Source: Brachycybe producta (Eukaryota; Arthropoda; Diplopoda; Playtdesmida; Andrognathidae). Taken from it: DNA of 64,000 bases. The stretch is from positions 8,375,325-8,439,324 of the forward strand of contig JAUPFP010000006.1 of assembly GCA_036925085.1 (NCBI GenBank), read 5' to 3'. This document shows positions 11,784-23,700 of this stretch, piece after piece. Made by a program: the position numbers and the translations under genes. Numbering within the stretch: position 1 is the stretch's first letter; each line of letters opens with the position of its first letter. Below the pieces are notes generated by a model that worked only from the letters and a program-made list of their open reading frames with translations, was not told the origin of the DNA and searched no databases.

Positions 11784-14700
11784 TCAGAGAAAGTCTTCGT
11801 ACCCATCATTGATGTCACCAGCTATGTCCAAACATATGGAACTATCGTCGTCGGAATCACTGTCAGCATCATTATTGTCGGAAAAATCGATTTTAGGATC
11901 TGGCGGCAACCCATTAGCAAAATCTGTCAATTAAAAAATCTATTAAATATACAATTAACAAATAAGTACAAACTGAAGCACGAGAGATCTCTCTAACTTT
12001 CTCTAAGCAAAGTTGCATTTCAATTTAGTAGCGTCTGCCAAACTTCAGTCATTCGTTCACCATTTTTACTACGTCTTTTTATTACCACCTGTAATCTTAT
12101 TTACTAACAAATAATTTAGAGATGGCCTGTAGACATTGCGAGTTTTTCCTCGTGAATCTCAATAGCGAGTATCCCTAGCGAGTCAAGCGAGAGGCGATCC
12201 AAATTGTGTTTCTCGAATCTACGTGAATCAAGGGTGAGCGGACAGTTGTCTTGAGGGGTTATACAATAATCGGTAATTACTGTAAACTTCGATGAGTCCG
12301 ATTGCCTCGGCTGGTTCATTTTTGGTCTACACGCCGCGAGTTTCGACAGTGAAACATCTTTGATGCAGGGTGTTTACCGACTAGTGCACGGATGGGGAGT
12401 GAGGCAGCCAAGCGAGTCAAGTGGAGGGGAGACTCAGGGCGAGGAATAGTATAGAACATGCGAGATTTGATTCGCGAAACTGCCTCGCGAGGCAAACTCG
12501 CAATGTCTACAGGCGCCTTTAGTATTGGATGGTCTACATTGGGATTAAACTATATCAAAATTTGCATTCTACAGGCACTGTTTTTGCTAGAAGAGGACAC
12601 ACTCTACAATGCTAGTACAATAAACGTAGTATTTTCAAATTTAGCTTTCATTTTTAGAATAAACAAAAAAGTTTAAAAGAATCGCCACTTACTTGTAGAT
12701 GTCGAAGCTGGTGTCTCACACTGCGGCCAGCTCTCGTGTTCCTCATCAGAGCTGTCCATACAATAATCGAAATCAACACTCAGAAAAAACAACTGCAAAC
12801 GAAAACAAATTTTGTCTTCAAATAAGAACAACTCATTTACAAAAGCAAATTTTCTCTGGTCACCTTCTCTTTCTTTGCAGTCAATCGCGGCCACTTTTTA
12901 CAATGCAGTTTTTTCAAAACTACTCGAACATACGTTTCCATGATGTCGAAACGATCCACTTTCACCAACTCAAACAACTCCAACCTCAATTGATACTTCA
13001 CTTTATTTGCAGTGGCACTAACAAAAAGTTAGGACAAATTTTTATAAGGTCAAATGAATGGAGAGAAGAAAAAAAATCAAACAAACCTGAAACTGAGATT
13101 TGTCCCTTCTATGTTAAGGAATTGATTTTCTTCTTTTACGCTTGCAACCTTTATCGTTAAACGAACATTATCCGACTGCTGTGCCCACAGCACGTAAGGA
13201 ACAACTGCAAAATCCCTTTTATCAAGAAAAATTTCAGTTATTACATTGAAAAACACTTAAACAGCGAAAACATTAATTACGTCTCCTTATTCGTGCTGGC
13301 AAACTGTCCATTAACACCATTAGCTAATGCTTCTTTGACGGTTCCCGGTTTATTTTCTTCCATCTGGACTTCATTCTGCAGCCTTGTGGCATCATCCTAT
13401 TTGACAGATTTTTATTTTAACTACCAATCTTCACATATTTATTAAAATGTTCTCGAATTTAAGTGACAGAAGAACTTAAAACTGTGACCAATATATTTTT
13501 ATTAGAATTATTTACAAATGATGCCACTAAATGGAGTTACTGAATTCACGTAGCAACGACCTTAAGACATCTATGGACCTGACTAAGTTCAAGGAACAAA
13601 ATTTACCGGTACAAGTATGTAGGCATTTTTAAAAGCATTTTTTAAACAAAACTCATTGTATTTTTAAAACTTGATGAATACATTAAGCGAGTGAACTTTT
13701 TTTGTGACGACCTATTCCAAAATAACCATTTAATAACAGTTTTAAAACGGCGATAACAGCAAAAACCAAAAATCGGCGTTATAAAACTGTCATAAAACGA
13801 TTATTTCCAAACAGATCGTCACAAAAAAAGGGTTCTTTTGCTTAACTTATTCATCAACCTGTACGGGTAAATTCGCTCCTTTAAACTGTTTTTGTTTTTC
13901 ACTATACAATGCAATGAGCGTGGCCACGTGAAAACACGTAGTGATGGCAAGGGCCTATGAGCACGATTTGTAACTAAAAACCTAATGGTCACAACTTAAA
14001 TTGAATAAGAAGACTTTACACTTGAACTTCAACTGAAAACTTGTAAACTACTCCAATATAGAAATATTCAGTTTTAATGACTACCCTTGTACTGGAGTTT
14101 TTTCTGCTTTACAACCCTGCTTTGAATGTTCAAGTGCCCAGTTTCCTTATGATCTTCTTGGTCAGTGATTCTAGGTGTGCGGCAAAATGTTGGATGTTAT
14201 ATTGAACATGATAATATAATTTAATATTTTCAACGGTTAACACTACAAACAAAATTATACAAACCTCAACCGCCGCGCTTGTTGTTGAAACATCCTCGAC
14301 AAGTTTTAAACAGTTCAGATTGTCAACAACATTGTTGAAGCCACAATCGGATGTATCGTACAACGCGACATCGTAAAAGTTACCAAACGTTCTCAAACTC
14401 TTAGCTTTCTTCAGAGCCTATAATAAACGAACAAAAATTCAAATTCACTAAATTTACTTCCCGATAATGAACCAACACAACCCAATGAGAATAGAAATGA
14501 CTCCGTACTTTCACGGTCATAATCTGTGGAGTGCCGTTTGGACCAAAACTCATGTGGTAGAGATTATTGGATATTTCCTCGGACCATTCTTTTGCTCCAT
14601 CGAGTGGAGAAATGTTGGCGAGACGACATTCGATAGCTTGAAACGGTAACTTCCAAAGAAACGTGTCATCGAGATGAAGAAGATCACCAGCTCGAATTTG

Positions 14701-17700
14701 ACTAGTATCTCCGTAATCAACATAAAAAGTAACGACTTCATCATCAGGTTTAACACCATCTTCTTTGGAATCTATCTTGATGATTTGTGCTCGATAGTAA
14801 CTTTCGTCACCAAGAATAATAATACAATTAGAATTAAACCTTTTTATTTTCGAGAATTAAAGAATTTCTCTCATCCACCTGTTGTTGTCTGTCGGCAACG
14901 GAGCGAGACACAACATCCCTTCAGAAAGATCTTTTAAACGCTTCGCTTTTCCGCTCTTCGCGTGTTTATCGATGTCGTCCATTAAAGTGTCAAGGCTGAA
15001 ATCATAAAAAAACTAAAACGACTAGAAATTTAAAGAATAAGACGAAAAACGCAAATATAAAATTGAATAGCAATTAAATGACGTCAGAGGAATTGGCAAA
15101 GAATTTAGGATTGTGTCATTCTGCCGTTCTCAACAGTTTAAACAAAAAAATTCTTCAATTGTTTTGTTATTACTCTCTTTTTATCGGAAAATGATACAAA
15201 GGTGTACCTGCTACAAAATTGCTCCTTCTGAAGGTAAATTCGTCCAGGATCTACTACACAAGACACATAAACGTCCACAAGTTCTTCGAGAGGCAGAAAA
15301 GAAGACGAAACGGTTCGCTCCTGGACAGAGAAACTCTCGGCAACTTCTAAAGCTAAAGGTTTCCCAAATGTTATGAAAATAAGGGTCAGTGTTTTTTAAT
15401 TCGTTAACGTTTTTAGCAAGTGGATAACATTTGATAACTGTTACGTCAATATCTGATCCCAGAAGTAAATGCAAACTTACTCGTATCGTATACGATCGGA
15501 GGATGAAGAACAAACATTTTTGAAGCAAATATTTCTAGGTTTCGAAGTTGATCGGGATTTTCCATGGCAAAACGCAAATTTAACAATTCTTTGCAAACAT
15601 CAAAGTGCTCAATATCCACATCGGTTTTTATTATTCTTGTCTGTTTGGTGAGCGAACTTAGCCACAACGTATTTCCGAGAGAAAACGCAATCTACGAAAA
15701 TTAGGAAGAATCTATTAAAGATCGCAATAATAAAAGATTTATTTACCACACAACACAATCTTTTCACACCTTTCCAGTCATCTCGCTCCCGGCGGCCATC
15801 TTTTCAACTGCTATGACCGATTTATCAGTCCACGACTTGTCGCTATCGATAGGCCGAACATTGGATAAAAAGATCTCAAAAGCCTGTGGAGGCACCGAGC
15901 TGAATTCACCAGGAAGACAAAGAAACCTAGAAACCTTTTAAAAATACGAGATGAAATCACGAGTGCAAAAACGGCCAAAAAACGTTCCAAAGACCAAAAC
16001 TAACGGCAATATAATCGAGTCGTCCATCATCGATAAAAAAGGCTTGAACCTCACGAACGTTTTCTTCGTTAACGTGATCCTTATACATGACACGTACACG
16101 ATAATAAACTGAATCGACGCAAACAGCTAAAATGTCGCCTAACTTTATCTCACAAGGAATCTGGTTCACTGGATTGCTGAAATACATCGCCATTCCCATC
16201 GAAAGGGATAAGAAAGCAGCATTTTGAATCTTCCAAGTGCCGTCTTTTTCCTTGTGTTTCACGACACGTCCATAAAGTTGAGAAGCGTTACGGACACAAG
16301 TAACGCGTAACACTATTTCTACACCTCTAAGTAGATGCTCGGACGGAGAATCAACAGTCTTTGAAAGAATGTGTCTGTCGATGCATCTGCTTAAATCAGG
16401 GCATTTACCAAAAGCTTTCACGAAGTAGCAGAGGGGAATCGGAGTTTTCTGTTCCTCTTTGTACTAGAATCGGAAAAAAAAAGATCCTTCGTGAATTCAA
16501 AATATAAAAGATTATAATGATTTTTGGAGTCTTCAATTGTTCGGAAGCAACAATTATAAGAAATTAAAAGTGTGTTAGACACTAGAACAGTAGCTGAATC
16601 AATTAGTAGTATTTTCATTTTGCTATCTTTCAAAATAAACTTTTTACAGACAAAAATAAAAAAAATATCGTCGGTTTAAAGTATGGCTATTTTCAAAATC
16701 AAATAAAAAGCTTATTTTAAAAGATATCAACACGAAAATACCAAATATAAGTTTAACCCCCACATTTTAACGCATTGCATAAAATAAACTAAGTATGAAA
16801 CATGATCAATACAAAATTATCTGAAGCAAGACTAATCAGAATTACAAAGCTTAACTTAGTCCTATTTAACCGTAACCCTTTTTCTGAACAACATAAGCAA
16901 AATTATAGATGAATCGACCAATCCACACAAGGCTTCACCTGATAATATCCGCTAGCAAGAGCGATCAAACACTTTGGAATGACACAATCAAGTCGTTTAA
17001 GAAAGTGGATTAAAGAATGCGCCGGAACGTAGGAGGTTTCCGTAATTATGAGACGAGTAACGCAACCTGCAGCATTCGACAATTTGCTCTGGTGAGACAA
17101 GAAAAAAAGTTATTAAAAGACAATTCACGACGATGACTGAACGTAAAATGTAAAATCACATCGTCGCTTTTCCGAGGAACAACTTCCGATCTTCTCATGT
17201 ACTTCATCATAGAGCAAAAACGTCTGCCAAATTGGCTCTTTGTTAACTCCGGAACGTCGTAATGAATGAGACATTCAACGTCCTCGATATTCAAGTTTTC
17301 TAAGCATGAATCTGTTGCTATAAGAATCGGTATTTCTCCCGGTCGATGGACGCCTTCACGCCACTTTTGACTCACACCTTCGAATAGAAGTAATTAGAAA
17401 ACATCATTAAAATCATTTTATTTTGGTCAAACTGAATCCTAGTAAATTAAAATAAAATTTCCTTTTATCATGTTGATGATATTTTTACGCTGATTTTAAA
17501 ACCGCAAACGTCCATCAAACAAGGAATTGAATTGCTTTAATATACGCTTTCATATATCAAACAACCGATTTTCTTTCATTGTTACATGCGTATGCACAAG
17601 TGTACGCATGCGCGCAATGTGTACGCACGTGTACGGCGCATCTGAACGGCGTAACTTTTGAAGCGTGCATTGCACACTAAATGAAAACATTCCTGCATTC

Positions 17701-20700
17701 CAGACTTTTCTGAGAATGCATCGAATCCAAAAGTTCCATTCCCGCTCGTCTGGTTCACTTGCAATGAAATTTAGAAGTTATATAAATATTCCAAGACTAT
17801 ATATAGTCCATGAATATTTTCAAAAAATGGCAAGAAATGAGTCTTCCAGATGCCCTGAAAAGCACTGAAATGAACTCAGGAGGGCCCCACAGACTTCGAG
17901 GACCATCAAAACCCATAAGTCACTTCCAATGAATTCTCAAAGTTAAAATTTCACGAAGAACCATAGTTACACTTCAACTACGTCCACTCTGAACGGTGTA
18001 ACTTTTGAAATTTTTGCAAAATGTGTACGCACATGTACACACGTGTGTGCATGTGTACGCACATGTACGTGTATGTTGATAAACACACAAGTGTGTACTC
18101 ATGTTCATGACATAGTTACATGTGATGCGCATGCGTTATTCATGTGTAATAATATAATGAGAATACGTCACATGTAATTTAATATACAAAAATAATAACA
18201 GAACATAAAAAAGAACACCCCTCCTAAATAATAGGAATAGTTCCCCTTTCAAATGTTACAACTGGAAAGAGGAAGAATGTTGATTTTTTGAAAAAAAATT
18301 ACGTTTTTAAAAAATAGAAACTTCATATATCAAATCGCTCTAAAATTTCAATGTTTTCCAGTTTCATCGTCAGAATGTGTACATCATTTTAGGACTGATG
18401 ACATTTTATTGTAGGTGATCCCGTTTTCGATTTGTTCGACCCACAAAAAATTATCACCAAAAACTCAAAATTTGTTTCTAAAAAATTCATAAAAAAATAA
18501 CCCCAGAGTAAAATTTTCTGATTGTTTGCCAGGAGCATCATATTGACCCACTGAATCAAATAAAATATACTGCATGTCTTTATCTCATTCCATTCTTGAG
18601 TTGTTCGACCCACAAACTTGGGGTTCCGGACATACAGATATCCTTTTTTGTCCCTTTTCTTGCATAATCCTTTTTTTTAGAAACTAAACCCTAACTTTAA
18701 GCTAATGATAATTTTTAATTTTTGTCTATATAAAAAGTTTATTTTGAAATATATCAACATGAAAAAAATACTATTAAGTAATCTTACCCCATTCTAGTTT
18801 CAAAAGTTGCTCTTCTGAAACGCAGAACAACCAGAGATTTTGAAAATCAGCTGTTCATAAAGACTAACTTCTTATTACATTTTAGACGAGATCCATTTTA
18901 ATGTATTTATTTTTTGTCCAGAAGTCCCTGGCAAAATACAGTGTTATTAACATTGTAATTTGTCAGAAACGCCTGGACCACCCTGTAAACTCAGTACACT
19001 TCCAGTTTTTAACAACATTCCAATTTCCTTTCAATAAAAACTAAAAGCGTGGCCCAATTGCATTTAAAATGTTAAGCGAAGGCTATAAACTAACCTTGAA
19101 GATCGACCATCCCCATGCCGTGATGCGCAACGAGAGTAAAAGGACAAATGCGCACCATGACTCGAAATAAGTTCAAAGCATCCGATCTATGCGACGTACA
19201 TATCAAAGTCTTCCGATTATTGATCTTGTGATATGGCAGAATAATTTCGTCTGAGAAACAAAATAAAGAAACCTGTAAATACGACTCAAACAAAATTCAT
19301 TATTCATTACCAAAAAAATGTTGAAACCGATCCTCAGCCTTGCAAACATGGGCAAAAGTCTTTATGCCCGCATAAACTGCATTCTCGCAGTAAGAAGAAC
19401 TAATCATAAGCGGCGTGAACAGCGAACTTCGGATGAAACCTTTGAGCATTTCAGTCCACCGAGTTCCAAACGTCATGATTTGTGCCAAAGAGGTCGCTTT
19501 ATTTGGACGTTGATTAAATTGCTCCTTATATAAGTTAAGCAATTCTTTAATCTACAACAACAACAAAAACACATTAAAATTAAAATAAGCGATCAGATGT
19601 TTACTGTTCGACATATTTATCACTTGTTCTCTGAATTTGTCAGTCAAGATGTCCGCATCGTCGATGACAAAGTAGCAAAGACGAGTGAAACCGGTCGGTT
19701 TGTAACCATCTCGTTTCATCAAGCGCAGAAGTGAACATGGTGTTGCCACTAGAAGATCACAACCGTCTATTAAATATTCCTACATCAAGATAGAAATGAA
19801 TAAATGAAATGCTAACGAAATACGTGTTTAGACAAATTACTAATTAAGTACAATTACTGATTAGATCAATGAAAAACTAGCTAAATACAATTATAACTGC
19901 TAATTTTTCAAAAATAAATTAATTACAATTATTCATTTTCCCAAAAATATATTCGAATTACTTTCCTAAAACAAAACAGATGATAGTGTATGACGTCACC
20001 AAATGCAAAATCGTCAAAAACAACAATTACTAAACTGAATATCAAAAGTTCGAAACTTCAGCTTGTTTGACAATAACAGAAAATACTTAACACAAGTTCT
20101 GATTAGTTTAAGAACAAAAATAAATAGTTTTAAATACAAAAAATAATTAAAAATTTGCACTTTCACTAGAAATTTACAAATTAGCTTCCAAATTAATTTT
20201 GTGAATTACTCATTACTTGAAGAAATAATTTAATTATGACAATTCATTACTTTTGGCAAATTACTTTCCAAAGACAAAAGAAGTTGTTCATTTTAAACTG
20301 AACTCCTTACCATTCGACTCTCGTCATAACCTCCTCCATAAATGAGAAAAACTCTCGTGTCTCTCGAGCCATTCGCAATAAAACAGGCTGTATCGTACAC
20401 AGATTTTGCCTTTTGCCAAGTTGCACACAGTATGAGAGCAACGGGCTAAAAACAAAAACGCGTTATTACGATGAGTAGCTCGAGATAAAAAGCAAAAGAA
20501 AACTAATCACTTGGTGATTTTTTGGAAGATCTGCATAAAGAGTCTTCTCCTTGATTCGAGACAGCAAATAAGCGATATAAGCAATCGATTTTCCGGATCC
20601 TGGTGGACTGATTGCAACTACATTTCGACCTCGAGTCAGAGCCGGCCAAACGAAAGCTTGGATTGTTCTAGGATTAACTACCTTCATCTCGGTGAGCCTC

Positions 20701-23700
20701 TACTCAAAGCAAAAAAGCGTAACATTTTAGCATTTATCGCGCATCCAGATTACAAAAAAAGAAAACGTAGACCTTATAAGTCAGATTGTCAAATTTGGCG
20801 TCTTTTAGTTCCCCAAGCGGCTCTGGCTGCATCGGGCCGCAAACGAGAACCTTTCGAAATTTTGACTTTGTCACAATGTCCAGAGGTTTGTCCTGAAACA
20901 TCAATGGGTATCATGATACTTGCTTCCACATTAAACCAACGAAGGTCTTACCATAGACGTGCTGAAATACGGCATCGTTGGCGGTTTAACGTAGTGGTGG
21001 CGGCTAAGGACGACATCTCCAACGACTCCATTTTCCCTAGTTTAATAAAATATACTCAATACCAGTGCTTTCGATTTGCAAATCCGAAATCAATTCTTTG
21101 ATCTTTTATACAATAAATTTATTAACGAGATTTTAGGAAACATAAAAGATATCGTTTGAAGTAAGTAATATGCCGTCGTCAATTTTTTAAATGAATCTGG
21201 CTCGCGTGAATATAAATTTCTGTCTTAGACGAAAGAAATTTATACTTTTGTAGCATTCATCCACAGTGAAACTTGCGAATTCACTTTCAAAAAGTAAAAC
21301 TTTCAGGTGAACAACGTAAAAGTTCAAAGTTTTCTCTAAAAAAAATTAAGGGTTCAAAGATAATCAAAGTGAAAAATTAAAATCCCTATTTTCAAATGGT
21401 CACAAAATATTCATAAGCTGTTAGTTTCTAAAAACAGCGACTTGAAAGAAATTATTGTTAAGCCACCTTACGAATTACATAAGGTGGCTCCATATTTGAA
21501 TTTTCCTCTCTCCGTGGTTCTGAAAAAAATTCAACAGTTTTCTGAAGTATTTTTATGATGATAATTTACAAAATAATCTTTTCATAGCAGTTTGAAAAAG
21601 GAGAAATGTTGACGCAACTATAAAATGTTTAGAAATTAAGATATTGCAATGACGTCGTATCATAATGAATATGAATTTTTTTCCTAATACAAATAAATCG
21701 TATCTAAAAAAAAAAAGGTTTGCTTAACATTTTTTGCATTCCGAAACTTCCATGCGGCCACCTTAAATGTACCAAATGGCAGAGTAAGGTCGCCCACTGT
21801 TAAACACGACTATCACGGCGTTCGTTTTTATTTTTTCTTTCTAGTAAACTGCTACGTGACGCAAAAATAGTGAGGGTAACCAACTTAGAAACACCATTGA
21901 GACGCAATCATTGGATCAAACTCGAGATGGAAAAAAATCCGCATTATTATAAAATATATGATGTTACCACAAAAAGGAAATGAAAATCCCTTTATTTACA
22001 ATTAGGAAAAACAGACTGAATACACTTACTTGTGAAAACCCTTCTTTTTAACAGCAACTTTCTCATCAGAATTAAGAATACGAGACAACAATTGGTGACC
22101 CCTCCCCACAGAAACCGGCCGAATCGTATTTTCAGCAGATGAATCGTTTACAGATTTTCCGACAGGGATTTTCGAAACGTCCTTAGTTTCGAGAACAGAA
22201 TTGAACAACAGTCGATTGGTACCTCCATTTGAACAAATAGTTGGTCTTGACAGCTCAATCTTTTGCTCAGTCCTTCGGTCTGTTTCTACCGACTTTGACA
22301 ACAAACAGTTACGACCAACACTGGCATTCGATGCAGTAGCCAACAAAACGTCTCTAGCATCATTTCTTGCAGAAGAGACAACTTGGCTCTCAGCGCCATT
22401 TCTTGCAGAAGAGACAACTTGGCTCTCAACACCAGTGTGAAACTGCAAACGTGAACAATCTCCTGGAGCCACTACATCCCCTTCCAGCTTGTCACGCTGT
22501 TTCAATTGGTTTACATTCTGCTGTTCCGGCGTAATCGATTTACGTATGCCCCTTCCGTGTGCAGCTAACAGTACAACTGATGTTAAACCATCGGAACCAC
22601 GAGGCGAAGTTGGTTTCAAAGATGGCTCGTTAACATTTCCAAGTCTGCCCTTATTTCTTTGATGGCTTTCGAGCATAGCTCGACCTCTACCGATAGTGGT
22701 CGGACGAACTCTATCTTCACTTGATACTGAATTACGATCACTGCTTGTACTGTAATGCGACGAAGACGAAGACAATGAAATCTTGCAAGAGCTAACAGAC
22801 GATGAAATCTGAAACACGCAAAACAAAATAACAAATCCACTCTTCAAATCAACATTAATGGAGCGTTTACAGCCAGCGATCTTTTCCTTATTTATAGGGA
22901 CAAGTTTTATCAGTTTAATGCAGACCCCTTTCTCTCTTAAAACTGTGTTTTTTAACAATAATTAAAGTTGAAATCGCTTATTGAATGTTGTGGACCAGGT
23001 ATTTTTGGTTGCAATAATTGCATTCGAATTATGCTAATTTGCTTGACCAATGTCAAAGGTCATTGATCTCTAAAAAGACCATTCATTCTTCATTTGGAAT
23101 CGCAAAATTTACCATGTCTCGTGGCATGTGCCACTCTTGGGGTCTTTCTTGGCTTTTACACAACCTTCACATAAAAAGGCAACCCGTCAAAACAAACAGA
23201 AACCAAAAATAATGGATCGTTACTGACGTTATAACAAAAAATTCGACAATGCCACACGTTTCAACAATTGAATGGAAAATGAAAACAGCAGTTTTGCTGA
23301 CTATAAACGCGACATAAAAAGTTACAAATACCAACCGAACTGGCCTGCTTCAACAAATTATTTAAAGAAGCCATCGTAGTAGAAACGCGATTTCGATATA
23401 ATACGTCACTGTTTTCGTTCTTAAATCATAAAAACATAACAAAAATTAACTTTACGGCCAATATGCATAAGTTGCTAATGATCATTGTTACCGTAAACTG
23501 GAAATTCTTATCGGGAGAAAGCGGCGCAAGTGTCGGCATATCATCGTTACTTTCACAAGCTTCAATGTCTTCGAACTTCTTGTCCAGTTCAGACTGAAGC
23601 TTAATACTCTCGTTTAATTGTTTGTCTGTCGTTATTTTAGGCTTTGGAAGGCTCGGTAAGACGTTCTCCACCGACGGACAAATGGTTGTGTCGTCAAAGT

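Noticed and set aside
12699-13160. 153-codon plus-strand frame opposite the TDRD12 CS domain exons
   Set aside because: Antisense shadow of three minus-strand exons with correct splice sites and a recognisable CS domain.
20511-21101. 196-codon plus-strand frame opposite TDRD12
   Set aside because: Shadow of TDRD12 exons 20511-20699, 20773-20892 and 20952-21036; it reads straight through their introns and has no family features.
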